Assembly: GCA_031277615.1 (NCBI GenBank)
Contig: JAITMC010000035.1
Coordinates: 186,001 to 250,000, forward strand
Reading direction: 5' to 3'
Source of the DNA: Chryseobacterium sp.
GTDB taxonomy: Bacteria > Bacteroidota > Bacteroidia > Flavobacteriales > Weeksellaceae
Length of the DNA: 64,000 nucleotides
A program made the translations under genes and the position numbers. Below the pieces are notes generated by a model. That model saw only the letters and a list, made by a program, of their open reading frames with translations, had not been told where the DNA came from and did no database searches. Shown one piece after another: positions 31,717 to 39,612 of this stretch. Positions within the stretch are counted from its first letter, which is position 1, and every line of letters begins with the position of its first letter.

Positions 31717-32127
31717 ATGAGTACAGGCTGTCACACGGCTCCATCCAACAAAAAAGAATATATAGCCGACATCGGAAAAATCCTGGTACAGGAATACGGT
31801 ACCCAAAAATATTACAAACCGGAAGAAGTAAAAACTGCCCACCAGAAAAGCAAATGGTACGATGGGCTTGATTTCTCCTGCTGGGCCATGAGTGTATACT
31901 CTTCCCACTCCGATTTTACCGGCTACCACCAGCAGACAGGAGAGATCTGTGATTATACGGCAATGAAAACCGCCATGCTGCAGGGCATATCTGTTCCCAC
32001 TGGATCAGGACTTCCGGAATTACCGGATGCTGATATCGATTCCTCATGGCTGGACTTCGGTGAAGTGTTCGGAAATATATTGGAGGGAATCGGAGATTTT
32101 ATCGGCGGAATTTTTGATGGCTTTTAA
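31717..32127 (+). CDS. Unknown 136-residue protein with Gly-rich C-terminus
   Basis: Starts MSTGCHTAPSNKKEYIADIG; no signal peptide. Residues 30-70 contain aromatic and charged clusters (QKSKWYDGLDFSCWAMSVYS). The C-terminus (SSWLDFGEVFGNILEGIGDF, then IGGIFDGF) could be an amphipathic or membrane-touching helix. No family recognised. A promoter box lies upstream, and a membrane protein gene starts 13 bases downstream. Confidence 0.75.
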   Translation: MSTGCHTAPSNKKEYIADIGKILVQEYGTQKYYKPEEVKTAHQKSKWYDGLDFSCWAMSVYSSHSDFTGYHQQTGEICDYTAMKTAMLQGISVPTGSGLPELPDADIDSSWLDFGEVFGNILEGIGDFIGGIFDGF

Positions 32128-32140
32128 TCCGTAAGCTTTC

Positions 32141-32656
32141 ATGAAAAAGCTATCCAATTTCATCCTGATCATTTTAATTTCGGTATTGTTTGCGGGAGTG
32201 TATGGAATTATCCACGACCAGGTTACCTACACCATTTCGCCGGAATATTTTACGCTGCTGAAGTTTCCGCAGTTCGGTATTGAACAGCTGCACTGGCCAG
32301 TCAGGCTGAAAGTGGGAATGATTGGCTTCCTCGCCACCTGGTGGGTCGGATTGTTTTTAGGTTTTGGTTATGCTTTTGTATCGTTGCTGTTCAATCCTGA
32401 AAACATCCTGAAAGTTACGCTTCAATCTCTGTTCATCAACATTGGGGTGACATTTATATTGGGAATTTCCGGATATATATGGTCTGTTTTCCTGCTAACA
32501 CAGGAAAATATCAGCTGGTATATTCCACCCGGAACGCAGGATATCCGTAATTTTATCAATGTAGGTTCAATCCATAATTTCGGATATATCGGAGGAATAG
32601 CAGGACTTATTGCAGGAATAGCCTATCTTATCCGAAAACAGAAACCCTATCGTTAA
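32141..32656 (+). CDS. Integral membrane protein, about four spans, 171 residues
   Basis: Hydrophobic helices at about 5-25 (FILIILISVLFAGVYGIIH), 60-90 (GFLATWWVGLFLGFGYAFVS), 95-120 (SLFINIGVTFILGISGYIWS) and 145-165 (GYIGGIAGLIAGIAYLI). It has no catalytic motif. Similar uncharacterised four-span proteins are widespread in Bacteroidota, from memory. It follows the gene at 31717 by 13 bases and the next frame begins 11 bases after its stop. Confidence 0.82.
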   Translation: MKKLSNFILIILISVLFAGVYGIIHDQVTYTISPEYFTLLKFPQFGIEQLHWPVRLKVGMIGFLATWWVGLFLGFGYAFVSLLFNPENILKVTLQSLFINIGVTFILGISGYIWSVFLLTQENISWYIPPGTQDIRNFINVGSIHNFGYIGGIAGLIAGIAYLIRKQKPYR

Positions 32657-32667
32657 TTAAAAATAGC

Positions 32668-32814
32668 ATGTCAGACGCATCCGCCATCATCCACGAAATC
32701 GATATTTTTTTAGAAAAATCGATGCTCAGAACTTCAAAGATCACCAGAGAAGATCTCATCCGATTTATTGAAGAGAAATGGGCAGAAGCGGATGAAGAAA
32801 AATATGTATGGTGA
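32668..32814 (+). CDS. 48-residue frame, probable 5' part of the frameshifted gene at 32808
   Basis: Encodes MSDASAIIHEIDIFLEKSML and then a helical acidic segment ending ADEEKYVW. The stop overlaps the start of the next frame (ATGGTGA). Inserting one G in the GG at 32810-32811 would fuse it in frame with the following protein as EKYVWVNEYIREKDF, which reads naturally. It is therefore more likely the true N-terminus of the TPR-like protein downstream than an independent small gene. Translational coupling of two separate proteins remains possible. Confidence 0.5.
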   Translation: MSDASAIIHEIDIFLEKSMLRTSKITREDLIRFIEEKWAEADEEKYVW

Positions 32815-33590
32815 ATGAGTACATCCGGGAAAAAGATTTTGAAAATATGATGCGGTGGCTCGATATTTCGGAGCGGCATTCCGCAGCCCGTAAAAATGCT
32901 CCATACATCCTCAATTATTACCGGGGACAATGTTGTCTTGAATGTGGAAATGAAGAAAAGGCCCTTGAGTACTTCAACTTATGCTATGCTGAAAATGAGG
33001 ATTATATTTTCACCAGAGCACCGTTCTGCTATGAATTTTTCAATAAAAATCTCGACAACCCAAGAGATCTGCCCCGGACGGAAGAAGACGAATATGAGGA
33101 TTTTGTCCTCAGCATCGGATTAAAAGACTGGCAGGAATTCTTTCTCACCAAAGATCCGGAATTCTATTACGAGATTCTTGATGAAGAGGATGACTATAGG
33201 GACGAACCCACCCGGGAACAGCAAAACGGACTGGAATACCTTGAGAAAAATCAGAAAAAAATCCTGGAAAACATGATGCATGAATTACTGAAACAGTATC
33301 CCGGGCTGCAAAGAACATACGGTTATTCTGAAGAGGACAAACCGGATTTCATGCCGGACATCAGCCGGATTCAAGGTTTTGCAGAGCTTTTATTGCCCAC
33401 CTGTTTCTATGTAACCTCAGTCATTCAGGACGGGCTTCCGTATATAGGTTTCGGGTTTTCCTGTTCATGGGACAGCGAGCACGGGCTTGGGATCATGACC
33501 CATAGGGACCGGATCATAAAAACAGGAGGCGCAGATACAGCCTTTGATACCTGGTCCGCTGAAGAAGATATAAAAACAAAACACAAATAA
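32808..33590 (+). CDS. TPR-like protein with DUF6985-type C-terminal domain
   Basis: 260 residues as an open frame from an ATG at 32808; probably longer at the N-terminus if joined to 32668. Residues 1-70 are TPR-like helices (YRGQCCLECGNEEKALEYFN, LCYAENEDYIFTRAPFCYEF), a pattern common for repeat-type interaction domains. Residues 130-255 resemble DUF6985 as I remember it: a helical start (NQKKILENMMHELLKQYPGL), then CFYVTSVIQDGLPYIGFGFS and SWDSEHGLGIMTHRDRI. No catalytic activity is implied. The next gene starts 3 bases after its stop. Confidence 0.8.
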   Translation: MVNEYIREKDFENMMRWLDISERHSAARKNAPYILNYYRGQCCLECGNEEKALEYFNLCYAENEDYIFTRAPFCYEFFNKNLDNPRDLPRTEEDEYEDFVLSIGLKDWQEFFLTKDPEFYYEILDEEDDYRDEPTREQQNGLEYLEKNQKKILENMMHELLKQYPGLQRTYGYSEEDKPDFMPDISRIQGFAELLLPTCFYVTSVIQDGLPYIGFGFSCSWDSEHGLGIMTHRDRIIKTGGADTAFDTWSAEEDIKTKHK

Positions 33591-33593
33591 AAG

Positions 33594-34052
33594 ATGGAGC
33601 TTCATCAAAAAAAATTCAACGAAATCAGAAAACTCCTTCAGTCCAGATTGGGAGACCGGGTTAAAATCTCCGAAGAGTACGGCAATGAAAGGCTTGAGCT
33701 GAAAGATTCCTCTTTCTGGATGATGACTGATCAATCCGAGCTCACGGTGGGCTACGGCGCAAATCATACGCACTTCAGTACAGATTACAACAATCTGGAG
33801 GATGGTATCATCATGGCTTTCGATCTCCTTACCAATCCGGTTAAGACGACCCAATATATAAAAGGAAATACCGTTTTCAGAGTCATGACAGAGATTGAAT
33901 ATCCGGGCTCAAAACCTGTGAATATCGGGACAACTTCTATTCTGATTTATCCGTTCTGGAAAAAAACAAAAACAGAGATCACCGTTTCTGAAGGAATACT
34001 GGACAGGAACGATATCCGGGAAGAAGTCAACCTGATTCTGAATGAAGAATAG
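33594..34052 (+). CDS. Unknown 152-residue cytosolic protein
   Basis: Soluble alpha/beta protein: helical start (MELHQKKFNEIRKLLQSRLG), central strands with SFWMMTDQSELTVGYGANHT, and a strand/basic C-terminal part (TTSILIYPFWKKTKTEITVS). It starts 3 bases after the TPR/DUF6985 gene, so it is coupled to it. Size and composition are like immunity-type proteins, but no known family was recognised. Confidence 0.8.
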   Translation: MELHQKKFNEIRKLLQSRLGDRVKISEEYGNERLELKDSSFWMMTDQSELTVGYGANHTHFSTDYNNLEDGIIMAFDLLTNPVKTTQYIKGNTVFRVMTEIEYPGSKPVNIGTTSILIYPFWKKTKTEITVSEGILDRNDIREEVNLILNEE

Positions 34053-34093
34053 CGGAAGCGTCAGCCTGTTAAACTGTTTTTTATAAAGCACTT

Positions 34094-35140
34094 ATGAATA
34101 AAATTATATTTCTTATCATCATGGTTTTCAGTTCCGGTATGTTCGGACAGAAATCCAGGCTCCACATTTCCATTGATGAAAGAGTGGAAACCGTCTATTC
34201 CATTGCTTTTTTAGCAGATTATTCTCTGATCAACAGCCATGATCATCTTTACAAACAGGCATTAAAAGAGAAATATGCCGCCCTTAAAAACCACAAGGCG
34301 GTCGCTCTTTTTGATTCGCTCTCCAATAAAAAAGGATTCAACGGGTATAAAATTGTGGACTGGGCATTGCAGTTTGACCGGTTTCCAGCCTTAAATATCA
34401 TCAATAAACCTGCTGAAACCTATGATTTTGTTAAAAATGACAGGAACAATCTACTGGGTGATTTCAAAAAAGAACTGATCCTCTTTCATCAGGATTCTTT
34501 ATTTCAGGAATACCGTAAAGAAATGCAGGAAGCCGACCAGAAAGTGATCCGGCAGGTTGAAAACTCACCCCATATTCAGGAGCTCCCCTCCTACCTTGAA
34601 CAATATTATGGCGGAAAACTGAACTCCTATCATCTGATTCTTTCTCCATTCCTGCATACCGGAGGTTTCAATTCTGAAATGATTACTCCCAACGGACAAA
34701 AACAGGTCTTCGCACTGGTAGGTCCTAACGGGGAAATTGATTTCTACCCTTATTTTGACCGGGATTATATAGAAACCGATATGATCCTGCATGAATTCGG
34801 GCATTCATTCGTGAACCCGATTACTCAGAAAAACGAAAAAGAAATTGAAATTCTAAAAGAAAAATATTATAATAAAACGCTTCAGAAAACAGGAAAACAG
34901 CAAGGATACGGAAACTGGTATGACGTGTTTAATGAGCTTTTATTACGAGCCACGACCCTCAGAATAACAGAAACCCATTTTGGAAAAGATAAAAGCAGGG
35001 AATTGCTTGAATTTGAAAAATCAGCGGGCTTTGGTCTGGTGGAGGATATAGCAGTTATTTTAAAAGAATATGAACAAAACCGGAAAAAATACCCAACTTT
35101 TGAAAAATTCTTTCCTGTTTTAATTGAAAAAATGCGCTAA
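34094..35140 (+). CDS. Secreted DUF4932-type predicted metallopeptidase
   Basis: 348 residues with a signal peptide (MNKIIFLIIMVFSSGMFGQ). The motif ILHEFGHSFVNP (His233, Glu234, His237) is an HExxH within the HEFxHSFVNP pattern that I associate with DUF4932, an uncharacterised Bacteroidota family. A downstream glutamate in VFNELLLRATTLR is a plausible third zinc ligand. It would act in the periplasm or outside, substrate unknown. It lies 41 bases after the gene at 33594. Confidence 0.85.
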   Translation: MNKIIFLIIMVFSSGMFGQKSRLHISIDERVETVYSIAFLADYSLINSHDHLYKQALKEKYAALKNHKAVALFDSLSNKKGFNGYKIVDWALQFDRFPALNIINKPAETYDFVKNDRNNLLGDFKKELILFHQDSLFQEYRKEMQEADQKVIRQVENSPHIQELPSYLEQYYGGKLNSYHLILSPFLHTGGFNSEMITPNGQKQVFALVGPNGEIDFYPYFDRDYIETDMILHEFGHSFVNPITQKNEKEIEILKEKYYNKTLQKTGKQQGYGNWYDVFNELLLRATTLRITETHFGKDKSRELLEFEKSAGFGLVEDIAVILKEYEQNRKKYPTFEKFFPVLIEKMR

Positions 35141-35251
35141 TAGAGAAAACAGATTTTTATTTTTGATATAAAATTTTATTTGAATTTATACTTTTCTCAA
35201 CGGTTTATAATTTTTATTAACTTAGTTATCTAATAACCAAAGCTTAATGAG

Positions 35252-35350
35252 ATGAAAATAATAAATCTTCTGTGTATTCTTGTTTTCTCAGTCTGCTTTT
35301 CACAGGAAAACAACATAAGCCCCGATAGAAAACAGATTACACTTTATTAA
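35252..35350 (+). CDS. Mini-frame consisting of a signal peptide plus a short tail
   Basis: Encodes 32 residues: MKIINLLCILVFSVCFSQ, a good signal peptide, then ENNISPDRKQITLY and a stop. The rest of the 213-bp gap holds only A/T-rich DNA with a GTTATCTAATAAC palindrome at about 35226. It is either the leftover 5' end of a deleted secreted-protein gene or a tiny secreted peptide. The next gene, also secreted, starts 3 bases after the stop. I lean towards a remnant. Confidence 0.4.
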   Translation: MKIINLLCILVFSVCFSQENNISPDRKQITLY

Positions 35351-35353
35351 TTC

Positions 35354-35893
35354 ATGAAAAACTTTATTTTCATATTACTCCTTCCCCTTTTCTGGTCCGC
35401 CCAGCAGATCAGGACAGACGATATTTATCCGAAAGAAAACATCAGCATCAGTCTCGATAAGATAAAAGAGGCTGATGATGAAACATCCAACTACCAGCTG
35501 AAGATCTATAAAAACAAAAAGCTCATTTTAAAAGATCTTGTTTACAGTAAAGTGGGGGAATTTGAGTTTGAAGATTTTAACGGGGATGGTATAAAAGATT
35601 TGCTTATTCAGAATATTTCTGATGTACGAAGCAACTGGACCTACTCCCTTTACTTATTCGATCCTAAAAATAAAACATTCAAAAAAGTGCTGAATTTTGA
35701 GTCCATCAAAAACCCGGTATATCAGTCGAAACACAACTGGATTGAAAGTTATACGGTTTCAGGAGCCAATTATTTAAGCTTTTATAGAATTGTCGGAAAC
35801 AGGATCAGGGATTTAAATTACACCATCCACGATAATGATTCTGTGAATTTTGAAAACGAATATCAAAGGGCGGTTAAAAAATTTTCCAAATAG
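35354..35893 (+). CDS. Secreted protein with an FG-GAP-like DFNGDG calcium motif
   Basis: 179 residues with signal peptide MKNFIFILLLPLFWSAQQ. Residues 72-90 (EFEFEDFNGDGIKDLLIQ) are a DxNxDGxxD calcium loop like that of FG-GAP and XAC2610-type proteins, where it lies between beta-strands. Only one such motif is present, so it is a small domain rather than a propeller. It probably binds calcium in the periplasm or at the surface. Function otherwise unknown. Confidence 0.8.
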   Translation: MKNFIFILLLPLFWSAQQIRTDDIYPKENISISLDKIKEADDETSNYQLKIYKNKKLILKDLVYSKVGEFEFEDFNGDGIKDLLIQNISDVRSNWTYSLYLFDPKNKTFKKVLNFESIKNPVYQSKHNWIESYTVSGANYLSFYRIVGNRIRDLNYTIHDNDSVNFENEYQRAVKKFSK

Positions 35894-35959
35894 AAGTATG
35901 TAAGATCATTTTACTGATCTGAAAAAAAATTAAAATAATTAGTGGTCTAACCTATGGGA

Positions 35960-36005
35960 GCAAGCACGACACTCAGTGTCTTTTGGCCTTCTTTTTGCTG
36001 CTTGC
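35960..36005 (+). other. Nested inverted repeats before the frameshifted secreted gene
   Basis: Outer arms GCAAGCA (35960-35966) and TGCTTGC (35999-36005) enclose a second palindrome, GACACTCAGTGTC (35968-35980). The structure lies just before the ATG at 36023. It does not fit a tRNA or a known riboswitch, and no T-run follows the outer stem. Possible regulatory RNA fold or terminator remnant for the gene at 35354. Confidence 0.4.
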
Positions 36006-36022
36006 ATCGCAAAAAATAAACC

Positions 36023-36729
36023 ATGAAAAATACATTCTTGCTTTTGTGCATTATAGCAACTTCGGTACTTTACTCACAAAACAAAGACATTACAGGCATT
36101 TACGGACAGGGGCTGATCGGGAAGTTCGATCCGGTTGCGGATTATATTGAGCTGAAATCAGACTCAACTTTTACCTACAATTATGATGGAAAAAAATACC
36201 AGGGAAACTGGAAGCTGTCTGAAAATAAAGTTTTACTGAATCCGGAGCTCAAAAAAGAATACGCCCGGATACAGATGAAAGAATCAAGAATCAATTCTGA
36301 TTCTATGACAATTAAAATCAATTATCATCTTAAAAAAGATGCTGCGGGAGATCAGGAATTCAGAATGGCTACCATTTATTTTGATAAAAAGGGTAATTAC
36401 ATGAATGTTCTCAAAAATCCTTACATCAGAGAATGTTCCTGGGCTCCGGTAATCAGAAACAGAAGATCCTCGATAACAATAACACCGTAACCGTTGCACA
36501 AAAAGATTTTTCAAAGATTGCTGTTATGACGTACAATCTTAAAGATTATCTTGTATTTACGCGGAGCAGTAAGGATTCCAACTTTTTTGAATTTGATATT
36601 GAAGATGTTCAGAATGAAGATACCATCAAAGACTCTTTTCTTATTCTTGACGGAAAGTTTTTATATTACCCCAACAAAAAAGGCAAAAAAGATGTGATGG
36701 AATTGCCTCTGGTAAAAAAGAAAATATAA
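36023..36729 (+). pseudogene. Frameshifted secreted protein, two overlapping frames
   Basis: The first frame (36023-36490) has a signal peptide (MKNTFLLLCIIATSVLYSQ) and a lipocalin-like strand pattern (YIELKSDSTFTYNYDGKKYQ, GNWKLSENKVLLN) typical of small copper-resistance-like or lipocalin-type secreted proteins. The second frame (open to 36729) continues with QKDFSKIAVMTYNLKDYLVF and FFEFDIEDVQNEDTIKDSF. Adding one A to the AAAAA at 36413-36417 would fuse them as VLKKSLHQRMFLGSGNQKQK, giving about 235 residues. It is probably one gene broken by a single-base loss. Function unknown. Confidence 0.68.
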
Positions 36730-36916
36730 ACAAACTTTTAAAGTAGCTTTATTTCAGTTAAAAGTTCAGAAATAATCCTATGAAAAGTTAAATTTATACT
36801 TTCATAGAACAAGTTTTTATTAATTTAGTCCCGTTAGAAACTCAGGCTGTATTTCAGGAATTCATAGGACTGATCTTAGCCCTTCTGCCTGTTTTATCAT
36901 AAAAAAAATACCACTA

Positions 36917-37558
36917 ATGACCGAAGAACAAAAAATTAAAACGAGAGAACTCAACAATCAGCGGATTGAAAGCAAGCAATACAGGTTCAATTCCTGGCTG
37001 CCGATTTTAGAAGATCCTAATACCAGGACTCTTGAAGAGATAAAAGGCAGAATGGGCGTGATGAATGCCCTGATTAATATTTCCTTTGAAGCTCCCGTCA
37101 GCGTGATCAGAAAATGGATCGACCAGAATGGGCTTACTCCCTATCTTTCTAACTGGGAACATGAAATTCTGCTGAAAGACAATGAAGAATTATCCGACTA
37201 CGAAATCAATTCACTAAGATGGTACCTTGAAGGACTCTGGGCCATGATGTGGGCTGCCAATATGATTCATAACCTTGATGAAACCCAGTGGTGCAGTGAT
37301 GAAATGGCCTCCATGCTTCCCAATCTTGAAAGAAATGAGACCAATGAAAAAATAAATATGGTTTCTGAATTAAGAACCGACGAGGAAATCTATGAGATGC
37401 TGGATTTATATTACCGGCTGCACTGGTACTGCGTTGACGAAAGGCTTAAAGGTCAGCAGGCCAAAATAAACGAAGGATTGGTATACGAGCGAAGAAAAGC
37501 TTTGGAGTGGCTCATTAATACAAATTCTGACTGGGATGATATTGAAATGAGCACCTGA
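36917..37558 (+). CDS. DUF4272-family protein
   Basis: 213 residues, cytosolic. The family pattern is visible: a regulatory-looking N-terminus, then WIDQNGLTPYLSNWEHEILL, the Trp-rich core SLRWYLEGLWAMMWAANMIH and the C-terminal LYYRLHWYCVDERLKG. DUF4272 is uncharacterised. Members are widespread in Bacteroidota and some occur in immunity arrays, from memory. Adequate spacing on both sides (187 and 42 bases) suggests its own promoter. An AT-rich block precedes it but I could not settle a -7 box. Confidence 0.82.
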   Translation: MTEEQKIKTRELNNQRIESKQYRFNSWLPILEDPNTRTLEEIKGRMGVMNALINISFEAPVSVIRKWIDQNGLTPYLSNWEHEILLKDNEELSDYEINSLRWYLEGLWAMMWAANMIHNLDETQWCSDEMASMLPNLERNETNEKINMVSELRTDEEIYEMLDLYYRLHWYCVDERLKGQQAKINEGLVYERRKALEWLINTNSDWDDIEMST

Positions 37559-37600
37559 AACGAATGTTCTTATTCATTTGATAAGCATTAAAAATAGCCT

Positions 37601-38374
37601 ATGAAAAAACTTTTAACCCTCTTCTTTTTCATGATTTCACTGTATTCTTTTTCTCAAAAAAAAGATACAACCAAGTATTACTACCACAGATATGAGCCAA
37701 CAAAAGCTGAACTCAGGAAATGTGAGCAAAAACAGAAAAAAAATATAGCCTTATTTAATCAGCTATCTGAAGAAGCAAAAAATATAGACTTCAAAAAACT
37801 AACTTCTGTAATTATTAATGATTTAAATAATTCTGATTTTAAGGGAGATGTTATATTATTTTATGTTACCTACAGCAATACAGTATGTGGTAATGATGAT
37901 GAAGATACATTTAGATGCGTTATGGAACATAACAGCATTAATCCATTTTACAGTAACAGATCATGGACTTATGATGACCTTATTTCTCTGTCGAAAGTTC
38001 TCAATAAAAAAGTGATTGTACCCAGTAAAAAAAACTTCGGATTCAGTATTTCCAACAGGTTATTCGGAGAAGATATGAAGGAAATGATAAGCGGGTATAA
38101 AGAATTCAAAACCGGTAGGGTGCAAGATAAAGAAGTAAATGAAGGAAGTGAAAAATTCTTTTATCTTACTGAAAAAACACAGGAAAAAGATTTGTTATTG
38201 CAAACTGATTATATCTATAATAAAGTATTAAATTATTCATATGACACTCTTTATTTCAAATTTAAAAATCTACCTGGATATAAAGTTCAGGTAACAATAA
38301 TCATCAATTCCAACCCCATCTCAAAAACCTATGAATATTACAGCGGCGAATGGAGTTTAGTTGATTCTGAATAA
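37601..38374 (+). CDS. Secreted unknown protein, paralogue of the gene at 30871
   Basis: 257 residues with a signal peptide (MKKLLTLFFFMISLYSFSQ). It shares with the protein at 30871 an SVIINDL strand, paired Cys (TVCGNDDEDTFRC), YSNRSWTYDD and a LSKVLNKKVIVP step. Their surroundings differ, so this is a dispersed pair. Residues 160-257 hold strand-rich segments (FYLTEKTQEKDLLLQTDYIY, YKVQVTIIINSN). Function unknown. Confidence 0.78.
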   Translation: MKKLLTLFFFMISLYSFSQKKDTTKYYYHRYEPTKAELRKCEQKQKKNIALFNQLSEEAKNIDFKKLTSVIINDLNNSDFKGDVILFYVTYSNTVCGNDDEDTFRCVMEHNSINPFYSNRSWTYDDLISLSKVLNKKVIVPSKKNFGFSISNRLFGEDMKEMISGYKEFKTGRVQDKEVNEGSEKFFYLTEKTQEKDLLLQTDYIYNKVLNYSYDTLYFKFKNLPGYKVQVTIIINSNPISKTYEYYSGEWSLVDSE

Positions 38375-38416
38375 AACCGCTCATTAAAAACTTCTCAATC
38401 ATTAATTTTTATTTCC

Positions 38417-39136
38417 TTGAAATTAAATACCGCTTTCATAATTTCCTTTCTGTTCTTTATTTTTTCCTGTAAAGAAAAGGCAGAGCATGAAGAAAATTTT
38501 GTGATCTACCAGGTAAACCCTCAAAAGCAGAACATTCAGCTGTATTGGAAAAATCATCAGAATGAGATCCTTAAAAGCATCCGTAACCTTGAAAAATACA
38601 CTGCTTCCCAAAATGAAAAATTAGTATTTGCCATGAACGGAGGTATGTTTGAGCCTGATTATTCGCCCAAAGGGCTTTATATTGAAAACAATGTTGTAAT
38701 ACACCCTGCAGATACCTCAAAAGGGAACGGAAATTTTTATCTTCCTCCCAACGGAATATTTTATATCACCCGAAATCATCTGGCTGAAATCATTGAAACT
38801 CAAAAGTTCAGGATTACCCCGGATATCAAATATGCTACACAGTCGGGACCAATGCTTGTTATTGAAAATAAGATCAATACAGCTTTTCAATCCAGTTCTA
38901 AAAATCTGAATATCAGAAACGGCGTGGGAATTCTGGATAATGGAGAGATCATCTTTGCCATGTCTAAAAAAAAGGTTAATTTTTATGATTTCGCCTCGCT
39001 CTTTAAAGAAATGGGCTGCCGTAATGCTTTATATCTCGATGGATTTGTTTCCAGAACCTACCTTCCTGAAAAGAAATGGATTCAGAAAGACGGCGATCTT
39101 GGAGTAATGATCGGGGTAACAGAACCTTTACCTTAA
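38417..39136 (+). CDS. Phosphodiester glycosidase family lipoprotein
   Basis: 239 residues, starting at a TTG because the hydrophobic segment (FIISFLFFIFSC) needs it. Cys18 is a probable lipidation site. The NAGPA-like signature is present: VFAMNGGMFEPDYSPKGLYI, SGPMLVIEN, LNIRNGVGILDNGEIIF and NALYLDGFVSRT. These enzymes cleave the phosphodiester bond between a sugar and an alcohol, as in removal of GlcNAc from mannose-6-phosphate targeting groups. Bacterial members probably act on cell-envelope polymers. Anchored in a membrane, so it acts outside the cytoplasm. Confidence 0.85.
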   Translation: MKLNTAFIISFLFFIFSCKEKAEHEENFVIYQVNPQKQNIQLYWKNHQNEILKSIRNLEKYTASQNEKLVFAMNGGMFEPDYSPKGLYIENNVVIHPADTSKGNGNFYLPPNGIFYITRNHLAEIIETQKFRITPDIKYATQSGPMLVIENKINTAFQSSSKNLNIRNGVGILDNGEIIFAMSKKKVNFYDFASLFKEMGCRNALYLDGFVSRTYLPEKKWIQKDGDLGVMIGVTEPLP

Positions 39137-39195
39137 AATCTTTTAATAGTTTCAGACGTAAATTTATTTACCTTTAACACAAAAAACCATTGGCC

Positions 39196-39579
39196 ATGCC
39201 TCATTTTATTATCGATTGCTCTCAAAACATTATTCAGCAGGAAAATCCCGAAAAAATCCTGGATATTGTGTATACAACTGCTGAATCAACAGGGTTATTT
39301 GCAGAAAATGACATCAAGGTAAGATTACAGCCTTATTTGTATTACCGGTTGGGAAAAAATAAAGAAAACTTCATGCACATTTTCGGATATATTATGGAAG
39401 GCAGAAGCACGGAGCAGAAAGCTGATCTTGCTCAACGGATGGTCACAAATCTTACAGAACTGTTTCCCGATATTTCATTTCTGTCGATGAGCATTAATGA
39501 TTTTGAAACGGCAACCTATTCCAATAAATCGTTGATCAACCCTGAAAACAAAGACCACAACCGGCATTTTGAATGTTAA
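39196..39579 (+). CDS. CHMI/HpaF-like isomerase of the tautomerase superfamily
   Basis: 127 residues. The ATG at 39196 is chosen over an in-frame TTG at 39190 because it gives MPHFIIDCSQNI. Removal of Met then exposes the catalytic Pro1 that all members of this superfamily use as a base. The rest matches 5-carboxymethyl-2-hydroxymuconate isomerase (HpaF/CHMI): a strand, a helix of about 20 residues, then RLQPYLYYRLG and SFLSMSINDFETATYSNKSL. In 4-hydroxyphenylacetate degradation the enzyme isomerises 5-carboxymethyl-2-hydroxymuconate. No other pathway gene is nearby, so its role here may differ. Confidence 0.88.
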   Translation: MPHFIIDCSQNIIQQENPEKILDIVYTTAESTGLFAENDIKVRLQPYLYYRLGKNKENFMHIFGYIMEGRSTEQKADLAQRMVTNLTELFPDISFLSMSINDFETATYSNKSLINPENKDHNRHFEC

Positions 39580-39612
39580 ATAATGACATCCAACTCACAA
39601 AAACAATATAGT

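Noticed and set aside
36023-36729. Two independent genes overlapping by about 58 bases
   Set aside because: The second frame has no signal peptide and a poor start, while adding one A fuses both into a continuous plausible protein.
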